Shown here: positions 30,722 through 39,214 of the stretch, one piece after another
How the letters are laid out: every line of letters begins with the position of its first letter
Position numbering within the stretch: the first letter of the stretch is position 1
Source of the DNA: Pseudomonas sputi
Lineage (GTDB): Bacteria > Pseudomonadota > Gammaproteobacteria > Pseudomonadales > Pseudomonadaceae
Length of the DNA: 64,000 nucleotides
Direction: 5' to 3'
NCBI RefSeq assembly: GCF_021603585.1
Contig: NZ_BQHI01000014.1
Location: forward strand, 55,016-119,015
Notes under the pieces: generated by a model
The model's database searches: none
Told to the model about the DNA's origin: nothing
Seen by the model: the letters and a program-made list of their open reading frames with translations, nothing else
Program-made: the position numbers and the translations under genes

Positions 30722-31786
30722 TCAGTCGAATGCTTTGATAAGTTGTTCCGAGTTGGTTTGAACGGTCTTCCAGTTCTTAAGAACAACTTTCAAACTCGAG
30801 ACGAAACTTCTCAGGGTCAGGAATTCGTTGATCCCCATTAATTTGTTTTGCGAGGCGTTGATGTAGTCCGTAATGGAGATCCACAGCGTTTCAAGTTGTG
30901 AGGTGCTTTGGATGGCACCCTCTACATAAATCGACATGCTGTTCAATCCCGCCTGGAACTCCATGAGCGAGCCCGCGAGGATGTTCTTTTGCTTGACCTG
31001 CTCGACCAATAAATCTCGTTGATCAATCAGAGGGCGCAAGTGGATTTTCTGCTGGAGTTCGAGGTGCTGGTACCAGGTCGATGAACCGCCTCTGTAACCA
31101 ACGATAAAGCCAAGGATATGTTCGAAAAAGTTCGGCTCGGTTTCCCTGGTCTTTTCATCAATGCTTTTTTGGGCCTGATCAATGGCGGCATTCAGCTCGG
31201 TGAGCTGTCGGTTGATTTGCGCATCACTGGCCAGTCGCAGTTTTTCACCAATACCGATGGCAACCTTGTCGTTAAGGTCGCTCTTGAAGTATTTCAGGCG
31301 TTCGCTGACGTCCTGGCTGCTGAGTTTTTTCTCTCCGATCGACCTTGCAATGAACGCCAGCGATTCTTGAATGGAGCCGAAACGGTTCTTCTCGGTCTTG
31401 CCGATCTCCAATGGCGGGAGACTGGCGATCTCTTCCTCGGACAGCGAGTCGATGGTGCCCAGGTAGTTTATGTAGCCCGGCATGCTCACGATGGCGTCGA
31501 TAATATCCTGACCGAAATTCTCCAGATCTTCTGAAAACGTCGACAGACTTCCAGCCACGCGTTTCATCGAGTATTCAATGTCGTTCCAGGCGTTGGCGTT
31601 ATTGATGATCAGGTGATTGAGTTCGACAACGTCAAGCACCTCAAGACCGGCAATGCCGGTGGACTTGGTGTTTAGTTGCGCTTCCACAGCTTCGATACTG
31701 CGCGGCAGCGTCCTGGCAGCGGATATGTAGTTTTTGATTTTTCTGATGTCGTCTGTGGTGACGAACGGGTTTGAACTCGGTTGCAC
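30722..31786 (-). CDS. xaxA: alpha-xenorhabdolysin-type binary toxin, subunit A
   Basis: This is the first component of the xaxAB pore-forming toxin. The 354-residue helical protein starts at GTG 31786, with AAGGA eight bases upstream, and begins MQPSSNPFVTTDDIRKIKNY. A hydrophobic, glycine-bearing segment near residues 217-230 (HILGFIVGYRGGSS) sits between two long helices, the expected place of the membrane-active tongue. No secretion signal is visible. It is the promoter-proximal gene of the operon, with a 160-bp AT-rich leader. Confidence 0.75.
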   Translation of the reverse strand: MQPSSNPFVTTDDIRKIKNYISAARTLPRSIEAVEAQLNTKSTGIAGLEVLDVVELNHLIINNANAWNDIEYSMKRVAGSLSTFSEDLENFGQDIIDAIVSMPGYINYLGTIDSLSEEEIASLPPLEIGKTEKNRFGSIQESLAFIARSIGEKKLSSQDVSERLKYFKSDLNDKVAIGIGEKLRLASDAQINRQLTELNAAIDQAQKSIDEKTRETEPNFFEHILGFIVGYRGGSSTWYQHLELQQKIHLRPLIDQRDLLVEQVKQKNILAGSLMEFQAGLNSMSIYVEGAIQSTSQLETLWISITDYINASQNKLMGINEFLTLRSFVSSLKVVLKNWKTVQTNSEQLIKAFD

Positions 31787-31908
31787 TTTTAGTTCCTTTT
31801 AAAGTGTTGTTCGAGTTCTCAGCGTAAGCCTGTTTCTTGGCTGGCGGGTATGGGTTTAGTGTGACCTGTTGTTGTTTATTATTTGTTGTTATTTGGAACT
31901 TGCTGCAT

Positions 31909-31939
31909 AAAAAAACCGTGCCTGGGCACGGTTTTTTTA
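31909..31939 (-). terminator. terminator of speC (symmetrical)
   Basis: ACCGTGC and GCACGGT form the stem, flanked by seven A on one side and seven T on the other. It lies right after the speC stop on the minus strand. Confidence 0.9.
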
Positions 31940-31952
31940 TGCGCTGTGCGTG

Positions 31953-33116
31953 TTACACGTAAAACGATTTCAGCGGCGGAAAACCATTGAATTCAACGGC
32001 GCTGTAACTGGTGGTGTACGCACCGGTCGACAGCCAGTACAGGCGATCACCAATGGCCAGGTTCAGCGGCAGGCCGTACTTGTAGTTTTCGTACATGATG
32101 TCGGCGCTGTCGCAGGTCGGGCCGGCGATCACGACTTCTTCCATCTCGCCTTTCTTCTCGGTCCAGATCGGGAACTTGATTGCTTCGTCCATGGTTTCGA
32201 TCAGGCCGGAGAACTTGCCCACATCGGTATAAACCCAACGCTCGACGGCAGTGCGGGATTTACGGGCAACCAGTACCACTTCGCTGACCAGGATGCCGGC
32301 GTTGGCGATCAGCGAACGGCCCGGCTCGAGGATGATTTCCGGCAGGTCATCACCGAAGTCTTCCTTGAGGAAGCGGATGATTTCTTCGGCGTAGGTTTCC
32401 AGGCTGTTGGTGCGGGTGATGTAGTTGGCCGGGAAGCCACCGCCCATGTTGATCAGCTTCAGGTGGATGCCGTCTTCTTCCTTCAGACGCTCGAAGATCA
32501 CTTTGACCTTGGCGATCGCGGCGTCCCAGACGCTGATGTCGCGCTGTTGCGAACCGACGTGGAACGAGATGCCGTAAGGCACCAGGCCCAGGTCACGGGC
32601 GAGGATCAGCAGGTCCATGGCCATGTCGGTCTGGCAGCCGAATTTGCGCGACAGTGGCCAGTCGGCGGTGGTCGAGCCTTCGGTCAGGATGCGCACATAG
32701 ACTTTGGCGCCCGGTGCGGCCTTGGCGATGTTGCGCAGGTCGGCTTCCGAGTCAGTGGCGAACAGACGCACGCCCTTCTCGTAGAAGTAGCGAATGTCCT
32801 TGGATTTCTTGATGGTGTTGCCGTAGCTGATCTGGTCCGGGCTGACGCCACGGCTCAGCACTTTGTCCAGCTCGTAGATCGAAGCGATGTCGAAACTCGA
32901 GCCTTTCTCTTTGAGCAGGTCGATGATCTCGACGGCCGGGTTGGCCTTGACCGCGTAGTAGACCTTGGCGAATTCGAAACCGGCGCGCAGGTCATCATAG
33001 GCCTGGGCGATCATCGCGGTGTCAATCACCACGAACGGGGTTTCCTGTTTGTCGGCGAACGCCTTCATTTTCTGAAAGGTTTCGCGCGCGAAATAGTCTT
33101 CGACCTGGATCGACAT
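31953..33116 (-). CDS. speC: ornithine decarboxylase (fold III, PLP-dependent)
   Basis: This enzyme makes putrescine from ornithine. The 387-residue product belongs to the alanine-racemase-fold group of basic amino acid decarboxylases, not the large enteric SpeC type. VYYAVKANP near residue 52 carries the PLP lysine. HVGSQQ near 186 and EPGRSLIANAG near 262 bind phosphate. GPTCDSADI near 330 carries the catalytic Cys. The length equals the Pseudomonas SpeC. It is preceded by a long untranslated region with a large hairpin. Confidence 0.93.
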   Translation of the reverse strand: MSIQVEDYFARETFQKMKAFADKQETPFVVIDTAMIAQAYDDLRAGFEFAKVYYAVKANPAVEIIDLLKEKGSSFDIASIYELDKVLSRGVSPDQISYGNTIKKSKDIRYFYEKGVRLFATDSEADLRNIAKAAPGAKVYVRILTEGSTTADWPLSRKFGCQTDMAMDLLILARDLGLVPYGISFHVGSQQRDISVWDAAIAKVKVIFERLKEEDGIHLKLINMGGGFPANYITRTNSLETYAEEIIRFLKEDFGDDLPEIILEPGRSLIANAGILVSEVVLVARKSRTAVERWVYTDVGKFSGLIETMDEAIKFPIWTEKKGEMEEVVIAGPTCDSADIMYENYKYGLPLNLAIGDRLYWLSTGAYTTSYSAVEFNGFPPLKSFYV

Positions 33117-33708
33117 ACTTGGGAGCTCCTATGGGCAAACTCGTGAAATCAATGGGTGCAAATGAACGCCCTCCGTATCCCCACTTTGGTTCGCCTACTT
33201 CCCAAGGCATGTCGCCGAAAGCAAAAAGGCCATGGGAAATGTAGCTTTCTTTCCCTTGGCCTTGCTGTCTCGTCGTCAGTACTTGAGCCGGATGGATCGT
33301 TTCCAGCATGGACGTTCGGCGCGAACTTTAGGGCGTGAGGGGCCTGAGATCAACTAAAAATGTCGCGTTTTTGCACGCTTCTGACGTGCGTCGCGGATAT
33401 CACTCTTTGTAGCCGACCGAGATGACGGTCAGATGTTCCGCAATAATTTTCAGGTGTTAAAAATACCTGCACGTTCGAAGCTGATGCGCGCCAATTCATC
33501 GATAAGTACGATCACTTCAACATCGGCGACGTTGGCGGCGAGAAGGGCAGGTGATGGGGAAGTTGCTGGTTAAGGCTGACATCCGCGGAGGGGGTCAGCC
33601 TTCTGATGTGTTGATATTTCTTGCCGGCTCATGGCAGGCAAAAAAAAACACGGCTTTGAGATCCTGCGATCGAAAAAAAGGGCTGTCGAACAGCCCTTTT
33701 GCGTTTGA
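33117..33708. promoter_or_regulatory. speC upstream region with hairpins, no gene seen
   Basis: This 592-bp gap holds no convincing gene. A 13-bp stem with one mismatch (33226-33238 with 33251-33263) lies about 110-150 bases upstream of speC and would be in a long 5' leader. A smaller hairpin lies at 33451-33469 and a 9-bp stem at 33572-33602. Short frames here have no usual codon pattern. The opu terminator occupies the right end. Confidence 0.4.
33672..33700 (-). terminator. terminator of the opu operon
   Basis: On the minus strand AAAAGGGCTG and CAGCCCTTTT form the stem, with a TTTTTTT run after the 3' arm. It lies just downstream of the opuCA-like stop. Confidence 0.88.
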
Positions 33709-34863
33709 TCAGGCCACCGCCTCGGCCGGTGACACGATATTGGTCTTCATTCCGCGTGAACGACCCGAACTCAGGTAAGCCGCAATCGATTCCTGAGTCA
33801 CTTCGCCCAGAAACACCCGCTCGGCATCCATCACCGGCAACCACGAACGATTGAACTCGTACATCCGCGACAACAGGATGCGCAAATGCTCGTCGTAGGC
33901 CGCCGTGGCGTTGAACTCGCGCAGGAACTGCGCGCAGGTACCGGTCTGACGATGCAGGTCACGACGGCGCACATAACCCAGTGCCTTGTTCTCGGCGTCA
34001 GTGACGACGACATAGCGACGGTCATGTTCGTCCATCAACTCCAGCGCATCGGCCACCGGGGTTTCCGGGCTCACCGAAGGCGCGTTGTCCGCGGCGTCCT
34101 CGGCTTTCACCAGCAACAGGCGTTTGAGGGTACTGTCCTGGCCGACAAAGTTGCTGACAAAGTCGTCCGCCGGATGGGCGAGCAGGGTGTCCGGGTGGTC
34201 GATCTGCAACAGCTTGCCGGCGCGGAAGATTGCGATCTTGTCGCCGAGCTTGATCGCTTCGTCGATGTCGTGGCTGACCATGATCACGGTCTTGTTCAGC
34301 GCGCGCTGCATCTCGAAGAACTCGTTCTGGATCATCTCGCGGTTGATCGGGTCGACCGCGCCGAACGGTTCGTCCATCAGCAACAGCGGTGCATCCGCCG
34401 CCAGCGCACGGATCACGCCGATCCGTTGCTGTTGGCCGCCGGACAATTCACGCGGGTAACGATGCAGATATTGCTTGGGTTCAAGCTTGATCATGCTCAT
34501 CAGTTCGCGGGCGCGGTCGTGGCATTTCTGTTTGTCCCAGCCGAGCAGTTTCGGCACGACGACGATGTTCTCTTCGATGGTCATGTTCGGGAACAGACCG
34601 ATCTGCTGGATCACGTAACCGATGTTGCGGCGCAGGGTCACTTCGTCGAGGTCGCTGGTGTCTTCGCCGTTGATCAGGATCTTGCCCGAGGTCGGCTTGA
34701 TCAGGCGGTTGATCATTTTCAGCGTGGTGCTTTTGCCGCAGCCCGATGGCCCGAGGAACACACAGATTTCGCCTTCATTGACGGTCAGGCTTACCGAGTC
34801 CACGGCGTTCACATCTTTGCCGTTGCTTTGGAAGGTTTTGCTGAGGTTTTGAAGTTCGATCAT
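33709..34863 (-). CDS. opuCA: osmoprotectant (betaine/choline) ABC transporter ATPase
   Basis: This is the ATP-binding subunit of an OpuC/OsmU-type importer for compatible solutes. The 384-residue product has Walker A GPSGCGKST near residue 37, the signature LSGGQQQRIGV near 135, Walker B LLLMDEPFGAVD near 157 and the H-loop MVSHD. Two CBS domains follow from about residue 255 and may sense ionic strength. I chose MIELQNLSKTF at 34863 because its ATG overlaps the upstream stop by 4 bp (ATGA). A 13-codon longer frame would enter the permease gene. Confidence 0.9.
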   Translation of the reverse strand: MIELQNLSKTFQSNGKDVNAVDSVSLTVNEGEICVFLGPSGCGKSTTLKMINRLIKPTSGKILINGEDTSDLDEVTLRRNIGYVIQQIGLFPNMTIEENIVVVPKLLGWDKQKCHDRARELMSMIKLEPKQYLHRYPRELSGGQQQRIGVIRALAADAPLLLMDEPFGAVDPINREMIQNEFFEMQRALNKTVIMVSHDIDEAIKLGDKIAIFRAGKLLQIDHPDTLLAHPADDFVSNFVGQDSTLKRLLLVKAEDAADNAPSVSPETPVADALELMDEHDRRYVVVTDAENKALGYVRRRDLHRQTGTCAQFLREFNATAAYDEHLRILLSRMYEFNRSWLPVMDAERVFLGEVTQESIAAYLSSGRSRGMKTNIVSPAEAVA

Positions 34864-35513
34864 TTGAGGAGTCCTTTTGGAGTCAACGAGCGTTGCAGCC
34901 ATTGGAGAAACAGGTCAGCGAAAATGGCCAGAAGACTGACCAGCAGCGCGCCGACGATGAGCATCGACATGTCGCTGCGGCTGATGGAGGCGAGGATCAG
35001 CACACCGAGGCCGCCGGCGCCGATGGTCGCGGCGATGGTCATCACGCCGATGTTCATCACCACGGCGGTGCGCACGCCGGCGAGGATCACCGGCACGGCG
35101 ATCGGCAACTCGACCATGCGCAGGCGCTGGCCGAAGGTCATGCCGATGCCGCGTGCGGCTTCACGGATGCCCGGCTCGACGCCGGTCAGGGCGAGGTAGG
35201 TGTTGCGCATGATCGGCAACAGTGAATAAAGGAACACGGCGGTGATCGCCGGCATCGGACCGAGGCCCTGGCCGAATTTCGAGTAGAACGGCAGCAGCAG
35301 GCCGAACAGGGCAATCGACGGCACGGTCAGCAGCACCGTGGCGCTGGCCTGCAAGGGACCGGCGAGGCTCGGGAAGCGCGTCATCAAAATGCCCAGCGGC
35401 ACGCCGATGAGGATCGCCAGACTGACGGCGATGCCGACCAGGGTGATGTGCTGCCAGGTCAGGTGCATCACCTGCTGCCAGTCGAGGTGGGAAAAGGCGT
35501 TCAAAAATTCCAT
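34860..35513 (-). CDS. opuCB: osmoprotectant ABC transporter permease
   Basis: This inner-membrane permease has 217 residues and about five or six helices (first near residues 22-46, TLVGIAVSLAILIGVPLGIL). The loop REAARGIGMTFGQRLRMVELP is the EAA-type contact for the ATPase. It overlaps the ATPase gene by 4 bp and lies 13 bp after the substrate-binding protein gene. The opuC naming follows the Pseudomonas gene order permease, binding protein, permease, ATPase. Specificity (betaine, choline, carnitine) cannot be decided from sequence alone. Confidence 0.88.
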   Translation of the reverse strand: MEFLNAFSHLDWQQVMHLTWQHITLVGIAVSLAILIGVPLGILMTRFPSLAGPLQASATVLLTVPSIALFGLLLPFYSKFGQGLGPMPAITAVFLYSLLPIMRNTYLALTGVEPGIREAARGIGMTFGQRLRMVELPIAVPVILAGVRTAVVMNIGVMTIAATIGAGGLGVLILASISRSDMSMLIVGALLVSLLAIFADLFLQWLQRSLTPKGLLK

Positions 35514-35526
35514 GACTTTTCCTCCT

Positions 35527-36420
35527 TTAGTTCAGTGGGTGCTGGCGCAGGAAATCGGCAGCGACTTTCGACGGGCTCTCGTGATCGACATCGACGCGCG
35601 CGTTGAGCTGGCGCATGGTTTCGTCGTCGAACAGCTCGGCCAGCGGCTTCAGTTGTTCCGCCAGTTGCGGATGCGCATCGAGGTAGGCCTGACGCACGAC
35701 CGGCGCAGCGGTGTAGTCCGGGAAGTAATGCTTGTCGTCTTCCAAAAGCTTCAGGCCGAAGGCGTTGAGGCGACCGTCGGTGGTGTAGACCAGACCGGCA
35801 AACACCTGACCGTTACGCAGTGCGGTGTAGACCAGCCCGGCGTCCATTTGCCGGATGTTCTGGCGGGTCAGGTTCATGTCGTACAGCTTGACCATGCCAT
35901 TGAGACCGTCGGAGCGGTTGGCGAACTCGGTGTCCAGCGCGACCAGGTGATTGGTCTTGGCTTCAGCCTTCAGCACGTCGTTCAACTGGCTGATGTTGCT
36001 GATCTGCGGATATTCCTCAGCGACTTTTTTTGGCAAGGCGAGGGCGTAGGTGTTGCTGAATTTCGACGGAGTGAGCCAGGCCAGGCCTTTTTTTGCGTCG
36101 AGTTCTTTCACCCTTGCGTAGGACTGTGCGCTGTCGAGTTTTTCGGTGACGTGGTTGTAGGCCACCAGCGACACGCCGGTGTATTCCCAGAGCATGTCCA
36201 GTTGCCCGGTTTCGTGGGCGCTGCGGGCCAGGTTACTGCCCAGACCACCAGTGATCTGCGCGTCGTAGCCTTTGCTGCGCAGGTATTGTGCGGTGATTTC
36301 CGCAAGCAAGGTCTGCTCGGTGAATACCCGGGCGCCGAGGCGAATCACCGGTTTGTCGGCGGCTTGGGCGATGCCTGCGAACAGCAGCACGCAGCCCAGA
36401 ATCAAACTGAGTCTTTTCAT
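35527..36420 (-). CDS. opuCC: glycine betaine/choline-type substrate-binding protein
   Basis: This periplasmic binding protein of the OpuAC type has 297 residues. A signal peptide (KRLSLILGCVLLFAGIAQA) leads into DKPVIRLGARVFTEQTLLAEI. MLWEYTGVSLVAY near residue 82 is the family ligand-site region. I place the start at ATG 36420, preceded by AAAGGAA; the longer frame to 36705 runs into the upstream permease gene. No lipobox cysteine is present, so it is soluble in the periplasm. Confidence 0.9.
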   Translation of the reverse strand: MKRLSLILGCVLLFAGIAQAADKPVIRLGARVFTEQTLLAEITAQYLRSKGYDAQITGGLGSNLARSAHETGQLDMLWEYTGVSLVAYNHVTEKLDSAQSYARVKELDAKKGLAWLTPSKFSNTYALALPKKVAEEYPQISNISQLNDVLKAEAKTNHLVALDTEFANRSDGLNGMVKLYDMNLTRQNIRQMDAGLVYTALRNGQVFAGLVYTTDGRLNAFGLKLLEDDKHYFPDYTAAPVVRQAYLDAHPQLAEQLKPLAELFDDETMRQLNARVDVDHESPSKVAADFLRQHPLN

Positions 36421-36440
36421 AAATATTCCTTTGCAAAGCC

Positions 36441-37157
36441 TCAAGACGGGCGCAAACCGCGTTCCAGCCAGAGACGGCTGGCAAGGGTGACCACGCCATC
36501 GAGCAGCAGGGCCAGCAGCGCGGTGCACGCGGCGCCGAGCAGAAGTTGCGGCTGATTGTTCAGGGCGATGCCGGGGAAGATCAGGCTGCCAAGGCTGTTG
36601 GCGCCGATCAGGAAGGCCAGCGGCGCGGTACCGACGTTGATCGCCAGGGCCACTCGCACACCGCCGACGATGATCGGCACGGCGTTGGACAACTCGACTT
36701 TCCACAGCACCTGGTTTGGAGTCATGCCGATGCCGACGGCAGCCTCTTTCAGCGAGCCCTGGACGTTTTTCAGGCCTTCGTAGGTGTTGCGCACAATCGG
36801 CAACAGTGAAGCGAGGAACAGGGCGAAGATCGCCGGACCGCTGCCGATGCCGAGAATCCCCAGGGCAATCGCCAGTACGGCCAGTGGCGGCACGGTGTTG
36901 CCGATGTTGAAGATCTGCATGAAGCGTTCGGCGCGGCCGACCATGGTCGGGCGGCTCAGGAAGATGCCGGCGGGGAGGCCCACGATCAGGGCAGCCAGCA
37001 TTGAAGCGAGGACGAGAATCAGATGAGCTTGCAGGTAAAACAACAAATCGTCGCGGTAGTGTTCAATCGTGTTGATGCCGATCCAGTGGACCAGCAGGGC
37101 CAGGAGCGCGATCACCACCGCACCTCCCATCAGCCCTTTGCCATAGCGGATAGCCAC
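36441..37157 (-). CDS. opuCD: osmoprotectant ABC transporter permease, first gene of operon
   Basis: This is the second permease of the importer, with 238 residues, a signal-anchor-like helix near residues 12-30 and further helices. The EAA loop is KEAAVGIGMTPNQVLWKVEL. It is the promoter-proximal gene of the four-gene operon and lies 20 bp from the binding-protein gene. The intergenic palindrome at 37201-37360 sits directly upstream and could influence its expression. Confidence 0.88.
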   Translation of the reverse strand: MAIRYGKGLMGGAVVIALLALLVHWIGINTIEHYRDDLLFYLQAHLILVLASMLAALIVGLPAGIFLSRPTMVGRAERFMQIFNIGNTVPPLAVLAIALGILGIGSGPAIFALFLASLLPIVRNTYEGLKNVQGSLKEAAVGIGMTPNQVLWKVELSNAVPIIVGGVRVALAINVGTAPLAFLIGANSLGSLIFPGIALNNQPQLLLGAACTALLALLLDGVVTLASRLWLERGLRPS

Positions 37158-37200
37158 AGGCGGACTCCTTTTTTAGTCGGCGAACGCAGTCCCGTGTTCA

Positions 37201-37360
37201 GTGGCCGGGGTGGTCAATTTTGTTAGCCCAACTTCGGCGCCAGAAGTTCATATCCTGCGTTGCTGTTCCTCGCCATAGCGAGCTATGACTCGTCACAGCG
37301 CCTTGGCTATGAACTGCTGGCATCCAAATTTGAGCCAACAAAATTGACCACCCCGGCCAC
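37201..37360. repeat. 160-bp imperfect palindrome, MITE-like
   Basis: The ends are 24-bp perfect inverted repeats (37201-37224 and 37337-37360). The interior is also largely self-complementary; for example AGAAGTTCATAT near 37242 pairs with the region around GGCTATGAACTGCTGG. No coding frame is supported. It resembles a dispersed non-autonomous palindromic element, but no flanking target duplication was found by eye. Confidence 0.65.
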
Positions 37361-37645
37361 CTGCCAAGCCTTGGCTGCCGGGAGAGTCGTTCGCGAGAAG
37401 CGGCTTTTTTTCAGCCCGGCAAAAGCGGTCCGAAAGCGAGCCATGAGCGCAGCCTCGTCAGGCTAACTTGCTGATTTTTCAGCCCCTGACGAAAAGTCGT
37501 AACAGGGGATGGACGTCTCCGTGCTTTGAAAGGTTCCCATCTGAGGCAGCATTTGGCCACCCTTAATGTGCTCAACGGTTCGGTTATTGAATCGAGTTGG
37601 GCTATAATCGCCGCCCTTTTTTGAATCACCGCCAGGCGATTTCCC
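37361..37645 (+). promoter_or_regulatory. prfC promoter and leader
   Basis: A good -10 box TATAAT lies at 37603-37608, 37 bases before the prfC start; no strong -35 hexamer is seen. A GCCGGG/CCCGGC inverted repeat around 37378-37420 lies further up. This is native chromosomal sequence just outside the element. Confidence 0.5.
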
Positions 37646-37720
37646 ATGACCAGACAGGCCGCCGAAGTCGCGAAACGCCGCACTTTCGCCATTATTTCCC
37701 ACCCTGACATTACCCTCTGA
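37646..37720 (+). pseudogene. prfC: 5' fragment of prfC (RF3), cut by element insertion
   Basis: The first 21 codons (MTRQAAEVAKRRTFAIISHP then D) match the start of peptide chain release factor 3, where family proteins continue with the P-loop AGKTT. Here the frame leaves homology after HPD and stops after ITL. The break lies within the first P-loop region, the place where SXT/R391-type elements insert. The rest of prfC should be rebuilt at the right end of the element, beyond the window. Confidence 0.88.
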
Positions 37721-37761
37721 GTCAGGCTAAGACAGCCCCCGCCATATTCTCAAATAATCTA

Positions 37762-37783
37762 CTGATTTCATTGATGAAATCAG
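37762..37783. promoter_or_regulatory. palindrome upstream of the integrase
   Basis: The 10-bp perfect arms CTGATTTCAT and ATGAAATCAG flank TG. It lies between the attachment site and the int gene, so it may be an operator or a recombination-protein site. Confidence 0.4.
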
Positions 37784-37908
37784 CGGTGACCGCGACAATC
37801 TGAGACATCCGAAGACAAGCTGAGCCACTCGATCTGTGTACATGGCCGCGTACACAAAACAGCATTTCGGAACCTTCCAGAAAATTATGTACGCAGTCCG
37901 GAGAGCCC

Positions 37909-39114
37909 ATGGCGATCTCAGACACCTGGCTGAAAGCCCATAGCGGCAAACCCCACGCCACACGCGAAGAGAAAGCAGACCGCGACGGGTTTGGTGTGCG
38001 CGTGACCCCGAAGGGGAAGATCACTTTTCAGCTGCGCTATCGCTATGACGGTCGGCCCTGTCGCCTTGACCTCGGCACCTATCCTTTGATGTCGCTCAAG
38101 GATGCGCGCGCAGAAACGCAGCGTCTGCGAGCGCAGCTGGAGCAGGGGCATGATCCGAGAGTTGTGAAGCAACTGGAGAAGCAGGCGATCCTCCAGGCCG
38201 ATTCCGTAGAGTCTTTGTTTCGGCAGTGGTACGAGGCGTACTGCAAAGGCAACAAGAAGGGTCATCACGAAATCCTGCGCTCCTTCGAAATCCATGTGTT
38301 CCCGAAAATCGGCAAGCTCCCGGCTGGGAAAGTCACCCTGCACGAATGGCTGGCGCTTCTTGAGGGGCAGGCCAAAGCACGGCCTGGCATCGCCGAGCGC
38401 ATCCTGGTCAATGCCAAGCAGATGCACAAATGGGGGGTGAAGCGCCAGTTGATCCCGTCGCACCCGCTATCGGAAATCAACGCCAAGGAAGACTTGCAGA
38501 TCAAAAAGGTCGCCGGGGCGCGCTCCCTTTCCGATGATGAGATCAAGCTCGTATGGAAAGCCATGGAGCAATCGCGCATGGCGACCAAGAACAAGCTTTT
38601 CCTGAAGCTTTGCCTGATCTACGGATGCCGCAACAGCGAGCTGCGCCTGAGCGAAAAAAGCCATTTTGATTTTGGTAAGCAGGTTTGGACGGTGCCAGTC
38701 GAGAACCACAAGCTGGGTAAGGCATCAGGAAAGCCGCTGCTACGCCCAATCACTCCGGAGATTGAAGCGTTGGTCAAGCAGGCCATGGCGCTCAGCGCCG
38801 AGGGCAAGCACTTGTTCACGAACAGCGGAACGAACAAGCCGATGGGAATAGGGGCTCCCTTGCAGCTGCCCTACAACATCATGCAGTGGCTGCGGCGGCA
38901 TGAGAAATATGAAATGCAGCACTGGTCGGTTCACGATCTGCGCAAAACGGCGCGCACCAATTTCTCAACCCTGACCGAGCCCCATATCGCCGAAATCATG
39001 CTCGGCCACAAGCTGCCGGGCAGCTGGCAGGTCTACGATCAGTACGACTATCTGGCGGAGCAGAAGGAGGCCTACAGCGCCTGGTGCAAGCGCCTGAAAA
39101 ACCTCACCGAATAG
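37909..39114 (+). CDS. int: SXT/P4-type tyrosine integrase (prfC-specific)
   Basis: This tyrosine recombinase catalyses integration and, with a directionality factor, excision. The 401-residue product has the P4-type N-terminal arm-binding part (DGFGVRVTPKGKITFQLRYR), a core-binding domain near residues 100-190 and the catalytic domain. The active Arg lies in YGCRNSELRL near residue 241, HDLRKTARTNF near 342 is the HxxR motif, and LGHKLPGSWQVYDQYDY contains His and the Tyr nucleophile near 376-379. It closely resembles integrases of SXT/R391 elements, which also use prfC. CCGGAGAG precedes ATG 37909. Confidence 0.92.
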   Translation: MAISDTWLKAHSGKPHATREEKADRDGFGVRVTPKGKITFQLRYRYDGRPCRLDLGTYPLMSLKDARAETQRLRAQLEQGHDPRVVKQLEKQAILQADSVESLFRQWYEAYCKGNKKGHHEILRSFEIHVFPKIGKLPAGKVTLHEWLALLEGQAKARPGIAERILVNAKQMHKWGVKRQLIPSHPLSEINAKEDLQIKKVAGARSLSDDEIKLVWKAMEQSRMATKNKLFLKLCLIYGCRNSELRLSEKSHFDFGKQVWTVPVENHKLGKASGKPLLRPITPEIEALVKQAMALSAEGKHLFTNSGTNKPMGIGAPLQLPYNIMQWLRRHEKYEMQHWSVHDLRKTARTNFSTLTEPHIAEIMLGHKLPGSWQVYDQYDYLAEQKEAYSAWCKRLKNLTE

Positions 39115-39180
39115 CGGCTCACATGCCCTTCCAAAGGCCTCGGAATCGGCCTAGGATCGGGCAGGGCTGAAATTATACCC

Positions 39181-39209
39181 TTGACGGAATATTCACTTAA
39201 GGATATATT
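39181..39209 (+). promoter_or_regulatory. candidate promoter of the toxin-antitoxin pair
   Basis: TTGACG (39181-39186) and TATATT (39204-39209) are 17 bp apart. The predicted start would fall almost on the toxin ATG at 39215, giving a leaderless message, unless a further-upstream promoter is used with the AAGGA site at 39199. Confidence 0.45.
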
Positions 39210-39214
39210 TAATC

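Noticed and set aside
33551-33778. 75-codon plus-strand frame in the speC-opu gap
   Set aside because: It runs through the opu terminator and into opuCA in antisense.
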